DNA from: JBDIAR01 sp039812545
Lineage (GTDB): Bacteria > Actinomycetota > Actinomycetes > Actinomycetales > Dermatophilaceae
Direction: 5' to 3'
Assembly (NCBI GenBank): GCA_039812545.1
Contig: JBDIAR010000040.1
Span: forward strand, 1 to 20,450
Length of the DNA stretch: 20,450 nucleotides
Shown one piece after another: positions 7,324 through 15,450 of this stretch; position 1 is the first letter of the stretch, and each line of letters starts with the position of its first letter. A program made the position numbers and the translations under genes. The notes beneath the pieces are model-generated. The model had not been told where the DNA came from. It was given only the letters and a program-made list of their open reading frames with translations, and ran no database searches.

Positions 7324-7572
7324 ATGGACTGGCGCGACCGCGCTGCCTGTCTGGAGGCCGACCCGGAGCTGTTCTTTCCGATCGGTAACACCGGGCCCGC
7401 CATCCAGCAGATCGAAGAGGCCAAGGCCGTCTGCCGACGCTGCGAGGTCATCGACACCTGCCTCAAATGGGCCCTGGAAACCGGCCAGGACGCCGGTGTC
7501 TGGGGGGGCCTGTCCGAGGACGAGCGTCGCGCCCTCAAGCGCCGCAACGCCCGCGCGCGCCGCGCCGGCTGA
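7324..7572 (+). CDS. whiB1: WhiB1-type Fe-S cluster transcriptional regulator
   Basis: 82 residues, nearly co-linear with M. tuberculosis WhiB1 (84). The four [4Fe-4S] ligands are Cys9, Cys37, Cys40 and Cys46 (CxxC plus CxxxxxC). The GVWGG turn (58-62) is followed by SEDERRALKRRNARARR, the basic DNA-binding tail. It begins MDWRDRAACLEADPELFFP, typical of the WhiB1 subgroup. WhiB1 is an essential, nitric-oxide-sensitive protein in mycobacteria that binds the primary sigma factor and regulates transcription. A long leader and a 21-nt repeat precede the gene. pdtaS converges from the other side, the same order as Rv3219/Rv3220c, which strengthens the assignment. Confidence 0.96.
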   Translation: MDWRDRAACLEADPELFFPIGNTGPAIQQIEEAKAVCRRCEVIDTCLKWALETGQDAGVWGGLSEDERRALKRRNARARRAG

Positions 7573-7586
7573 CCACGACGACATCC

Positions 7587-7619
7587 GACCACGACCGGAC
7601 CACGACCGGACCACGACCG
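7587..7619. repeat. 11-bp tandem repeat, three perfect copies (GACCACGACCG)
   Basis: Copies at 7587-7597, 7598-7608 and 7609-7619 are identical; a partial copy (GACCACGACGA) starts at 7571, overlapping the whiB1 stop. The array lies between the whiB1 stop and the terminator hairpin, in the transcribed 3' region of whiB1. Confidence 0.9.
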
Positions 7620-7622
7620 AAC

Positions 7623-7661
7623 CCGGAAGGGGCCGGCCACCACGGTGGCCGGCCCTTCCGG
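7623..7661. terminator. Strong bidirectional hairpin between convergent whiB1 and pdtaS
   Basis: The arms CCGGAAGGG-(G)-CCGGCCAC and GTGGCCGG-CCCTTCCGG pair over 17 bp with one bulged G and a loop of about 4 nt. There is no T-tract, as is common for actinobacterial terminators. The location 50 nt after whiB1 and 10 nt after the pdtaS stop suits termination in both directions. Confidence 0.85.
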
Positions 7662-7671
7662 CACTCCGGTC

Positions 7672-9156
7672 TCAGTATGCCGAGGGCGGTAGCCGACGCA
7701 GCCGGGCGTGGAAGCGCACCACCGTTCCGCGGGGTTCGCCGGCCTCCCAGGTGATCGCCCCGTTCAGGTCCTGGACGAGGGACTGCACGATCTGCGAACC
7801 GAGGCCGCGGGTCCCGACGCCGGTCGGTGGCAACCCGACCCCGTCGTCGGAGATCGTCACATTGAGGATCTCGGTCCCGTTGGCATCGACCGACCGGGTG
7901 GGCGAGACGGTCACCGTACCGCCGACGGCATGCAGCCCGTGTTCGGCCGCATTGGTCACCAGTTCGCTGACGATCATCGCCAAGGCGGTGGCGTCCTCGG
8001 CGCGCATCCGGCCGAAACCACCCTCCCGGACCCAGCGGATCGGTTGATCGCCGCGGGTGACGTCGATGACGGCACGCACCGCCTTGTCGGCCACCGAGTC
8101 GAACTCCACCGTCTCGTCCAAGCCCACGCTCAGCATCTCGTGCACCATCGCAATCGTCCCGACCCGTCGTTCGGCCTCGCGCAGCGCCGCGCGGGCCTGT
8201 TCGTCCGGCATCCGGCGGGCCTGCAGGCGCAGCAGCGCGGCCACCGACTGCAGGTTGTTCTTGACCCGATGGTGAATCTCGCGAATCGTCGCGTCCTTGG
8301 TCATCAGTTCGCGCTCGCGGCGGCGGACCTCGCTGATGTCGCGGATCAGGATGATCGCGCCGACCCGGTGACCGCTCTCGGTGAGCGGGATGGACCGCAT
8401 CGACACCCCGGCCGACTCCTGCTCGATCTCCGAACGCCACGGCTGCCGTCCGGTCAGCACGAAGGCCAACCCCTCGTCCACCGGCTGGTGGGCACTGATC
8501 ACGTCGGTCACCAACTGCGCCAACGAGCCGCCGATCAGCTCGCCGACGTAGCCGAGCCGGTGGATGGCCGAGATCGCGTTCGGACTGGCATACACGACGA
8601 TCCCGTCGGCATCGAGCCGGATGACACCGTCGCCCACCCGCGGCGACGAGCGCCGCGCCCCGCTCGGTGTCGCGCGCTGCGGGAACTCCCCCGTCGCGAC
8701 CATCCGGCACAGCGCGTCGGCCGCCGCCAGATAGGTCAACTCCAGCCGACCGGGCGTGCGCATCGTGACCAGGTTCGTATGCCGGGTCATGACCGCGATC
8801 GCCTGGCCGTCGCGCACGACGGGGATCGCCTCCTCGCGCACGGAGCGTTGGCCGTCGTGCTCGGGATGCTGTCGGCGCACGAGCCGGCGTTCGGCCTCGG
8901 CCTGGTCGAGGCGCGGCACCCGCCCGGCGTCGGCGTGTCGACCCACCTGGTCCTCGAAGAAGACCATCTGACCGGTGGTGGGCCGGACGTGGGCGACGGC
9001 GATCCAGCCGCCCTCGGCCGCCCGGCACCACAACACGAGGTCACCGAAGGACAGGTCGGCGACCAGTTGCCAGTCCGCGACCAGTTGGTGCAACCAGTCG
9101 GCGAACTGCGGTGTCAACCGCGTGCGCTGGCTCAGAACTTCGGACAGGGTCGCCAC
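7672..9156 (-). CDS. pdtaS: PdtaS-like cytosolic sensor histidine kinase (HisKA_2 family)
   Basis: 494 residues, no membrane helices. Order: GAF-like sensor (about 1-155), PAS-like domain (about 172-275), HisKA_2 dimerisation/phosphoacceptor (REIHHRVKNNLQSVAALL, acceptor at or beside His295) and a HATPase domain with N-box ELVTNAAEHG (Asn402), G1 DDGVGLP (437-443) and G2 TRGLG (449-453). This matches mycobacterial PdtaS (Rv3220c), which phosphorylates the ANTAR response regulator PdtaR, an RNA-binding antiterminator; PdtaR is not in this window. The location convergent with whiB1 is conserved. The start is GTG at 9156; TACGCT, a TANNNT -10, lies 6 nt upstream, so the message may be leaderless. 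It ends AY, encoded through the GTATGCC heptamer. Confidence 0.94.
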   Translation of the reverse strand: MATLSEVLSQRTRLTPQFADWLHQLVADWQLVADLSFGDLVLWCRAAEGGWIAVAHVRPTTGQMVFFEDQVGRHADAGRVPRLDQAEAERRLVRRQHPEHDGQRSVREEAIPVVRDGQAIAVMTRHTNLVTMRTPGRLELTYLAAADALCRMVATGEFPQRATPSGARRSSPRVGDGVIRLDADGIVVYASPNAISAIHRLGYVGELIGGSLAQLVTDVISAHQPVDEGLAFVLTGRQPWRSEIEQESAGVSMRSIPLTESGHRVGAIILIRDISEVRRRERELMTKDATIREIHHRVKNNLQSVAALLRLQARRMPDEQARAALREAERRVGTIAMVHEMLSVGLDETVEFDSVADKAVRAVIDVTRGDQPIRWVREGGFGRMRAEDATALAMIVSELVTNAAEHGLHAVGGTVTVSPTRSVDANGTEILNVTISDDGVGLPPTGVGTRGLGSQIVQSLVQDLNGAITWEAGEPRGTVVRFHARLRRLPPSAY

Positions 9157-9162
9157 CTCGTC

Positions 9163-9168
9163 AGCGTA
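9163..9168 (-). promoter_or_regulatory. Candidate -10 element (TACGCT) of pdtaS, leaderless layout
   Basis: The minus-strand TACGCT ends 6 nt before the GTG start of pdtaS, the usual -10 to +1 distance, so transcription could start on the initiation codon. The -35 is not recognisable. Confidence 0.45.
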
Positions 9169-9188
9169 GATGGTCCGCCGGGAGCCAT

Positions 9189-9229
9189 GCCGGCCCCGCG
9201 TCCGTCACTCGGACGTATGCCGGGCCGGC
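9189..9229 (-). terminator. Two-tier hairpin between gdh and pdtaS
   Basis: The outer arms GCCGGCCC (9189-9196) and GGGCCGGC (9222-9229) are perfect complements. Inside them CGTCCG (9199-9204) and CGGACG (9210-9215) pair around the loop TCACT. It lies 20-60 nt after the gdh stop and upstream of pdtaS, so it could end gdh transcription. No T-tract follows. Confidence 0.65.
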
Positions 9230-9248
9230 GCCCGTCACTGCTTCGCCC

Positions 9249-12200
9249 TCACTCCCCGGTGGCCCCGGGCCGGCCGAGCGAGCGCAGGTTGCGCAGCACG
9301 ACCGACAACGCCGCGATCCCGGGACTCTCCAACCGTTCGATGCCCTGCAGGATCTGCTTCATCCGGCTCAGGCCCTCCCGGTTGGCCTCGACCCAGGCGG
9401 CGAAGAGCTCGTCGCCGCTCTGGTGCCGGTTCGAGGTCAGGACGGTCCGGGTCAACTGGTTGAGAACGGCATACAGGTCGTCGCGCAGCGCCATCCTGGC
9501 CAGGGCATCCCAACTGTCGTCGCGCGGCAGGTGCGTGACCCGGGTGAGCAGGTCGTCGATGAGGAGCCGTTCGAAGACGAGGAACTGCACCTCGACCACG
9601 TCCTCCAAGGGGGTACCGGTGGCCTGGGAGATCTCGATCGCCTCCAGCAGGTTGAACTCGTCGAGGACGCCGGACGTGCGTTGCGCCAAGCGCTGTGGGA
9701 CCCCCTTGGCGACCCAGTCGGCGACGTCGCGCTGCAATCGCGCCGCGTCGACACCCTGCAAGACGGTGTCCATGGCATACGAGTACCGCGCGACGCCGTC
9801 CCGGAACCGGTCGATCTCGGTGGCGATGTCGAGCTCGGTCGGCCGGTTGGCCAGGAACCACCGCGCCGCACGATCGATCAGCCGACGGTATGCCAGATAG
9901 ATGTCGGCCTGGACCTTGGTCGGGACGACATTGTCCAGGGCCTCCACCTGCGCGACGAACTCCGCCAGACCGAAGACCTCCCGGGCGATGACGAACGCGC
10001 GGGCGACGCGTTCGACCGAGGCACCGGTCTCCTCCATCGCGCGCAACATGAACGTGATCCCGCCGCGGTTGACCAGCGAGTTCGCGACCGAGTTGACCAC
10101 GATCTCCCGGCGCAGCCGATGGTCCTCGATCTGGGTCGGGTATGCCGTGCGCAGCGCCGGCGGGAAGTAGTCCAGCAGTGCGCTGACCAGCCACGGGTCG
10201 TCGGGCAGGGCGGACTCGACCAGCGCCTTCTTGACGTGGATCTTGGTGTAGGCCATCAGGACGCAGAACTCCGGCGAGCGCAGGCCCTCACCGGCGGCGA
10301 CCCGACGGGCGAGTTCGCCGGCACTGGGCAGGAACTCGATCGCGCGATCAAGGTCGGCATCCCGTTCGAGCTGGTGGATGAGCCGCAGGTGAACCGGCAG
10401 CATCGTCCGGGCCTGGAACCGGGCGTTGCTCAACAGCACATTCTGCTCGTAGTTGTCCCGCAGCACGTGTCGCCCGACGTCGTCGGTCATCGAGGCGAGC
10501 AGGGTGTCGCGGCTGGCCCGGTTCAGATCGCCGGACTGGACCAGGGCGCCCAGCAGGATCTTGATGTTCACCTCGTGGTCCGAGGTGTCCACGCCGGCGC
10601 TGTTGTCGACGGCGTCGGTGTTGATCCGCACGCCGTTCTCCGCGGCCTCGATCCGGCCGAGCTGGCTGCAGCCGAGGTTGCCGCCCTCGCCCACGACCCG
10701 GGCGCGAATCTCGTTGCCGTTGATGCGGATCGCGTTGTTGGCGTTATCGCCGATCTGGGAGTTGTTCTCGGCCGAGCTCTTGACGTACGTGCCGATCCCG
10801 CCGTTCCACAACAGGTCGACGGGCGCGGTGAGGACGGCCCGCATCAACTCAACCGGTGTCATCGCGGTCGTCCCCTCGGGCAGCCCGAGGACCTGGACCA
10901 TGGCCGCGCTGACCGGGATGGACTTCGCGGACCGCGGGAACACGCCACCACCACGGCTGATCAGCTTGGCGTCGTAGTCCGCCCAACTCGACCGGGGCAG
11001 CTCGAACAGGCGACGGCGTTCGGCATACGACCGGGCCGGGTCGGGGTCCGGGTCGACGAAGATGTGGCGGTGGTCGAAGGCGGCGACGAGCTTGATGTGC
11101 TCGGACAGCAGCATCCCGTTGCCGAAGACGTCGCCGGACATGTCGCCGACGCCGACCACGGTGAAGTCCTGCGTCTGGGTGTCGTGGCCGAGCTCGCGGA
11201 AGTGGGTCTTGACCGACTCCCACGCCCCGCGGGCGGTGATCCCCATGCCCTTGTGGTCGTAGCCGGCCGACCCGCCGGAGGCGAAGGCGTCGTCGAGCCA
11301 GAACCCGTATGCCTGGGAGCGCTCGTTCGCGTAGTCCGAGAAGCTCGCGGTGCCCTTGTCGGCGGCGACGACGAGGTACGGGTCGTCACCGTCGTGACGG
11401 ACGACGTCCGGGGGCGGGACCACCTCACCGGCGACCAGATTGTCGGTCAGGTCGAGCAGGCCGCTGATGAAGACCTTGTAGGACGCGATCCCCTCGGCCA
11501 GCCAGGCGTCCCGATCGATCGCCGGGTCCGGCAGTTGCTTGGGGACGAAGCCACCCTTGGAGCCGGTCGGGACGATGACGACGTTCTTGACGGTCTGCGC
11601 CTTCATCAGGCCCAGGACCTCGGTGCGGAAGTCCTCGCGACGGTCCGACCAGCGCAGCCCGCCGCGCGCGACGCTGCCGAACCGCAGGTGCACGCCCTCG
11701 ACCCGCGGGCTGTACACCCAGATCTCGAACATCGGTCGCGGCATGGGCAGGAAGTCGATCCGCCGTGGTTCGAGTTTGATCGAGACCCAGGGCTTCGGCG
11801 ACCCGTCGGCGTCGGTTTGGTAGAAGTTCGTGCGGGTCGCGGCCTCGATGACCGCCAGCAACGCGCGCAGGATCCGGTCCTGGTCCAAGCTGGCGACGTC
11901 GTCGAGCGCCTCGACGATGCCGGCGACCAGCTTGTCCTGGGCGGCGGCTCGGGCGGCCGGGGTGGCGAACCCGGCGTTCGGGTCGAAGCGCACCGCGAAG
12001 AGGTCGGCGAGCATCGCGGCGATCGACGGGTTGCCGCACAGGGCGGCCTCGACGTACTCCTGGGAGAAGGTCGCCTGGCCCTGCCGGTAGAACTTGGCCA
12101 TCGCCCGCACGATGACGACCTGCCGCCAGGACAGCCCGGCCCGCAGCACGAGGGCGTTGAAGCCGTCCGACTCGGCGGCCCCGCCGGCCACCGCGGCCAC

Positions 12201-14108
12201 CGCGTCGACGAAGCGCTGTTCGACGTCGGCGTCCTTGGCCCACAGGTCGGCCGACGCGCGCAGCCCCACGTCGTAGATATGCCGCTGCAGCCCGTCCGGG
12301 CAGTCCAACTCGTAGGGCCGCTCGTCGGTCATCTCGACGCCGAAGTGGGTGAACATCGGCAAGATGGCGGTCAGCGACAGCTCGCTCTCCCGGTAGAGCT
12401 TGAAGCGCCGCTCGTCGTCCGGCGCACCCTGCTCCTGGTAGAGCTCGTACCGGTCCTCCTCGCCGCCGTGAATCGCGTCGAGCGCGACGACGTCGTCCAC
12501 CGCGTCCGCGGCCGCGATGTCTTCCTTGTATGCCTCGGGGAACGCACGGGCATACCGGTCGAGCAGTTCTGCGGCGCGGGTCTCGTCGAATCGGGCTCGC
12601 ACGGCGTCGGCGAAGTCCTCCTCCCAGGTGCGGGTCGCGGCCGCGATCCGGGCCTCCAGGGCCGCCACGTCGATCGCGCGCGCCTTGGCCCCGTCGGGCA
12701 GCCGCAGGGAGAAGTGCAGCCGGGCCAGGCTCCACTCGTTGACCCGGGTCGTGTAGTCCACCACCGTGCCGCCGGTCACATCCTGCAAGATGGCGGCGAT
12801 CCGCAGCCGGACCTGCGTGGTGAACCGGTCGCGGGGAATGTACACCAGGGCCGACAGGAATCGCCCGAAGACCCCCTTGCGTAAGAAGACGCCGATCCCG
12901 CCGCGTTCGCGCAGCCGCAGAATCCGCGGGGTGATCTCGCACAGCCAGGCCGCGCTGGACTGCAGCAGTTCCTCACGGGGGAAGCTCTCGAGGATCTGCA
13001 CCAGGGCGCGACCGGAGTGGCTGTCCATCGTGTACCCGAGGTCGGCGACGACCTGGTGCACCCGCTCGCGGACCATCGGGATGAACATGACCGAGGAGCT
13101 GTACACCGAGAAGGTGTAGAGGCCGACGAAGCGCTTCTCCCCCACGACCTTGCCGGCCCGGTCGTAGGTGCGCACGACGATGGTGTCCTGTTGCACGGAC
13201 CGGTGCACGGTGGCCACCGCGTCGTCCTTGGCGATCAAGATGACCTGGTCGGCGACTTCCTTGAGCTCGGGAGCGCTGGCCGGCAGCGCCTCGTCGGTCG
13301 CCACGTCGTAGCGGTAGGTCCCAAGGCCCGTCCCCGGGACGGCGCGCAACACGGTGCGGTTGTCGATGCGACGACGCTCGTACTCCCGATAGCCCAGGAA
13401 GGTGAAGTGGTCGTCGGCCAGCCAGTCCAGGAAGTCCGCGGCCTGAGCCGCGGTCTGCGGGTCCACCTTGCGCGGCGGGTTCGACCGCAGCGCGGTCGCC
13501 TGCTCCTGCGCGCGCGCGCGCATCTTGGGCCAGTCCTCGACGCTGTCGCGCACGTCACCCAGGATCGTCTGCAGCCGCTTCTCCAGTTCGGCCAGCCCCG
13601 CCGGATCGCTGATCCGGTCCAGGGCCAGGGCGATCCACGACTCCTTCACCACGCCGAAGCGGCCGTGCGGGACCTCGTCGACGTCCACCACCTCGTGCAA
13701 CTGGCCGGCCGCGTCCCGGGCCACGACGAACTGGGGGTGGACCAGGCGGTAGATCCTGCCGGTCCGGCTGAGTTCGAAGGTGAGCGAGTCGACGATGAAC
13801 GGCATGTCGTCCGTCACGATCAACACGTGGGTCTGCGAGCCGGAGAACCCGTCCGCCTGCGGATCCGGGTTGAACGCCCGCACGACGGAGGTCCCCACCG
13901 GTCGCCGGGCCGCCAACGCCAGGTGCTCACTGGCCAGGCCACCCAACTCCGCCGGATCCACCGCGGCCAGTTCCTCTCCGCTGAGGTGCCGGTAGTAGCG
14001 GTCCAGGAAGGGCTTGAGGCGCGCCTTGTCGCGACCCGAACCGCCACGAGTGGCCGCGAAGGCGGCCGCCAGGACGCTGGTGCGCAGTTCGTCGACCGGT
14101 GTCGTCAT
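9249..14108 (-). CDS. gdh: NAD-specific glutamate dehydrogenase, large (180-kDa class) type
   Basis: 1619 residues from the ATG at 14108, close to M. tuberculosis Gdh (Rv2476c, 1624). It has a long N-terminal regulatory half with ACT-like segments, then the catalytic core: SVARGGLRWSDRREDFRTEV, the substrate-lysine block PTGSKGGFVPK (Lys851) and the NAD-binding stretch GVGDMSGDVFGNG (near 985). A long C-terminal helical domain follows. It oxidatively deaminates glutamate to 2-oxoglutarate and ammonium using NAD, mainly catabolic, in the cytoplasm. The start is either TTG at 14114 or ATG at 14108; AAGGAT lies 4 nt from the TTG and 10 nt from the ATG, so I prefer ATG. Mycobacterial Gdh is controlled by the FHA protein GarA, which also controls Kgd. 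Confidence 0.96.
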   Translation of the reverse strand: MTTPVDELRTSVLAAAFAATRGGSGRDKARLKPFLDRYYRHLSGEELAAVDPAELGGLASEHLALAARRPVGTSVVRAFNPDPQADGFSGSQTHVLIVTDDMPFIVDSLTFELSRTGRIYRLVHPQFVVARDAAGQLHEVVDVDEVPHGRFGVVKESWIALALDRISDPAGLAELEKRLQTILGDVRDSVEDWPKMRARAQEQATALRSNPPRKVDPQTAAQAADFLDWLADDHFTFLGYREYERRRIDNRTVLRAVPGTGLGTYRYDVATDEALPASAPELKEVADQVILIAKDDAVATVHRSVQQDTIVVRTYDRAGKVVGEKRFVGLYTFSVYSSSVMFIPMVRERVHQVVADLGYTMDSHSGRALVQILESFPREELLQSSAAWLCEITPRILRLRERGGIGVFLRKGVFGRFLSALVYIPRDRFTTQVRLRIAAILQDVTGGTVVDYTTRVNEWSLARLHFSLRLPDGAKARAIDVAALEARIAAATRTWEEDFADAVRARFDETRAAELLDRYARAFPEAYKEDIAAADAVDDVVALDAIHGGEEDRYELYQEQGAPDDERRFKLYRESELSLTAILPMFTHFGVEMTDERPYELDCPDGLQRHIYDVGLRASADLWAKDADVEQRFVDAVAAVAGGAAESDGFNALVLRAGLSWRQVVIVRAMAKFYRQGQATFSQEYVEAALCGNPSIAAMLADLFAVRFDPNAGFATPAARAAAQDKLVAGIVEALDDVASLDQDRILRALLAVIEAATRTNFYQTDADGSPKPWVSIKLEPRRIDFLPMPRPMFEIWVYSPRVEGVHLRFGSVARGGLRWSDRREDFRTEVLGLMKAQTVKNVVIVPTGSKGGFVPKQLPDPAIDRDAWLAEGIASYKVFISGLLDLTDNLVAGEVVPPPDVVRHDGDDPYLVVAADKGTASFSDYANERSQAYGFWLDDAFASGGSAGYDHKGMGITARGAWESVKTHFRELGHDTQTQDFTVVGVGDMSGDVFGNGMLLSEHIKLVAAFDHRHIFVDPDPDPARSYAERRRLFELPRSSWADYDAKLISRGGGVFPRSAKSIPVSAAMVQVLGLPEGTTAMTPVELMRAVLTAPVDLLWNGGIGTYVKSSAENNSQIGDNANNAIRINGNEIRARVVGEGGNLGCSQLGRIEAAENGVRINTDAVDNSAGVDTSDHEVNIKILLGALVQSGDLNRASRDTLLASMTDDVGRHVLRDNYEQNVLLSNARFQARTMLPVHLRLIHQLERDADLDRAIEFLPSAGELARRVAAGEGLRSPEFCVLMAYTKIHVKKALVESALPDDPWLVSALLDYFPPALRTAYPTQIEDHRLRREIVVNSVANSLVNRGGITFMLRAMEETGASVERVARAFVIAREVFGLAEFVAQVEALDNVVPTKVQADIYLAYRRLIDRAARWFLANRPTELDIATEIDRFRDGVARYSYAMDTVLQGVDAARLQRDVADWVAKGVPQRLAQRTSGVLDEFNLLEAIEISQATGTPLEDVVEVQFLVFERLLIDDLLTRVTHLPRDDSWDALARMALRDDLYAVLNQLTRTVLTSNRHQSGDELFAAWVEANREGLSRMKQILQGIERLESPGIAALSVVLRNLRSLGRPGATGE

Positions 14109-14118
14109 CGACAATCAG

Positions 14119-14124
14119 ATCCTT
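14119..14124 (-). promoter_or_regulatory. gdh: Ribosome-binding site of gdh
   Basis: AAGGAT on the minus strand, followed by CTGA; extended pairing AAGGA..TGAT favours the ATG at 14108 over the TTG at 14114. Confidence 0.6.
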
Positions 14125-14167
14125 AACTCGATCCGCGAGGAAGCACATCGTCGTGCGTTCACCTCAG

Positions 14168-14195
14168 AGGCTAGCCAACGCCGCCGCAGACTCAA
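14168..14195 (-). promoter_or_regulatory. Promoter of gdh
   Basis: On the minus strand TTGAGT (14195-14190), a 16-bp spacer and TAGCCT (14173-14168) predict a start near 14161 and a leader of about 50 nt. The same region carries the divergent start of the 14254 gene. Confidence 0.6.
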
Positions 14196-14241
14196 CGGGC
14201 GCCCCGGGGGATATCGCGGTCACGGGGACGGCGTCGGACCT

Positions 14242-14247
14242 TATGGT
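14242..14247 (+). promoter_or_regulatory. Candidate -10 element (TATGGT), leaderless layout
   Basis: TATGGT fits TANNNT and ends 6 nt before the GTG at 14254. No clear -35 and no good Shine-Dalgarno sequence are present. Confidence 0.45.
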
Positions 14248-14253
14248 GGGCGG

Positions 14254-14463
14254 GTGAGCCTGCTGGGGAATGTCGCGGAGAGCCCCGACGGGGTCCTGCT
14301 GCGGACCCGGTTGGCGATCCTGCGCGAGTCCTTGTTGGAGGCGATCGTCGACACCGGGGAGAGCGCCACCGACGCGGCGCTGGACGAACTCGTCGAGACC
14401 CTCGCGCTCGCCGCCGGCGAACTCGCCCGACTGTTGACCGACCCGAACGGCGGCCGGTCATGA
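14254..14463 (+). CDS. Small hypothetical protein, first gene of an overlapping trio
   Basis: 69 residues from the GTG at 14254. Predicted to be almost wholly alpha-helical: GVLLRTRLAILRESLLEAI then DAALDELVETLALAAGELARLL, with acidic and leucine-rich faces that suggest a helical hairpin or dimer. No signal peptide or membrane segment. I do not recognise a family. The stop overlaps the next start by 4 bp (ATGA), so it is almost certainly co-translated with the 161-residue protein. The frame is open further upstream, but that part runs antisense into gdh and is rejected; a possible -10 lies 6 nt upstream of the chosen GTG. Confidence 0.7.
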   Translation: MSLLGNVAESPDGVLLRTRLAILRESLLEAIVDTGESATDAALDELVETLALAAGELARLLTDPNGGRS

Positions 14464-14945
14464 CCGGATCCGGCCCGTTCGGCGATCCCGCCTCGGCATC
14501 GCAGCTCGGTGCCGCCATGCGACGCGGTGCGGCCGACCTGGCCGAGTCCGTCATCGACACCCGGCTCGGCCGCGAACTCGGGTCGGCCGGCCCGCACGTC
14601 ACCGGCCTGGCCGATCTGTTGGATCACGTGGGCGCCCGGCTCCAGTCGTATGCCGTCGAGAACGCCGCGATCCGGCGGGAGTACCAGGCCCTCGCCGAGG
14701 CGGTCGGCGGGTGCGGACTGGAATTGCGCGGCTGGGTGGTCGCCGAACCCTGGGGAGTGACCACGGCCGAGCAGGCCCGAGCCCGGCTGGCCCGCATCGC
14801 CCGACTCCAACGCGCCGCCGACCGACTGCATACCCGGCACACCCGCATACAGATCGACCTCACCCGCGCGGCGAACGATGCGACCCACGCGGCCGCGCGC
14901 ACGGCGGCGACGGCGCGGGCGCTAGCGCTAGCCTTGGGCCCGTGA
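14460..14945 (+). CDS. Hypothetical helical protein, second gene of an overlapping trio
   Basis: 161 residues, ATG start overlapping the preceding stop (ATGA). Composition is Ala/Arg/Leu-rich with long predicted helices (ASQLGAAMRRGAADLAESVI, GLADLLDHVGARLQSYAVEN and a long C-terminal helix from about 100 to 158). No signal peptide, no membrane helix and no catalytic motif that I recognise. The helical, Ala-rich make-up is loosely like WXG100-type or coiled-coil proteins, but no WXG or YxxxD/E secretion signature is evident. It overlaps the DUF2505 gene by 4 bp (GTGA). Probably acts with its two neighbours; function unknown. Confidence 0.75.
   Translation: MTGSGPFGDPASASQLGAAMRRGAADLAESVIDTRLGRELGSAGPHVTGLADLLDHVGARLQSYAVENAAIRREYQALAEAVGGCGLELRGWVVAEPWGVTTAEQARARLARIARLQRAADRLHTRHTRIQIDLTRAANDATHAAARTAATARALALALGP
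14929..14934 (+). promoter_or_regulatory. Candidate internal -10 element (TAGCCT) for the DUF2505 gene
   Basis: TAGCCT lies inside the end of the 161-residue gene, next to the palindromic GCTAGCGCTAGC, and ends 7 nt before the DUF2505 GTG. It could give a separate leaderless transcript; the -35 is weak. Confidence 0.35.
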
Positions 14946-15436
14946 AGATCTCGAAGGCGCTGAGCTTCCCCGGCGACCCCCAGACCGTGTTCGACATGTT
15001 GTGCGATCCCGAGTTCCAGGCCGCCAAGTGCGTCGCCGCGCACGCCGATCTGCACGAGGAAGCCGTGTCACAGCACGGCCAGGACACCAAGGTGGTCGTG
15101 TCCCGGTCGATGAAGACCGACAAGATGCCGGGTCTGGTGAGATCGATGCTCGGACCGATGCTCACGATCGAGGAGATCTACGTCTGGCGTCCGCTGCTCA
15201 CCGACGGCAGCCGGCGCGGCACCTTGCTGGTGAGCGTGATCGGTGCGCCAGTCGGGCTGACCGCCGACATCGCCCTGCGCGCGAACGGCAGCGGCAGTTC
15301 GGTCATGACGATCACCGGCGAGATGCGCGCCAAGATGTTCATGGGCAGCCAGGTGGAGAAGCTCGCCGAGCCGTGGATCGTCAAGGGTCTGGACAAGGAG
15401 GAGGAGACCGGCGCCGTCTGGCTCGCCGAGAGCTGA
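14942..15436 (+). CDS. DUF2505 domain protein (START/SRPBCC-like fold)
   Basis: 164 residues from the GTG at 14942, which overlaps the previous stop (GTGA). The sequence MKISKALSFPGDPQTVFDML and the ending MFMGSQVEKLAEPWIVKGL are typical of DUF2505, an actinobacterial family placed with Bet v 1/SRPBCC-like ligand-binding proteins. Such proteins hold a hydrophobic ligand in a curved sheet with a long C-terminal helix; no ligand is known here. Cytoplasmic, no signal peptide. Third gene of the overlapping trio; it converges on pruA with only 14 bp between stops. Confidence 0.9.
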   Translation: MKISKALSFPGDPQTVFDMLCDPEFQAAKCVAAHADLHEEAVSQHGQDTKVVVSRSMKTDKMPGLVRSMLGPMLTIEEIYVWRPLLTDGSRRGTLLVSVIGAPVGLTADIALRANGSGSSVMTITGEMRAKMFMGSQVEKLAEPWIVKGLDKEEETGAVWLAES

Positions 15437-15450
15437 ACCCCTGTGCGCCC

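Noticed and set aside
9111..12884. A plus-strand open frame of 1257 codons antisense to gdh, and others such as 13017-14126
   Set aside because: Long antisense frames arise because GC-rich third positions remove stop codons. The translations are low-complexity Arg/Gly/Val/Asp-rich and have no recognisable domain, while the opposite strand is clearly Gdh.
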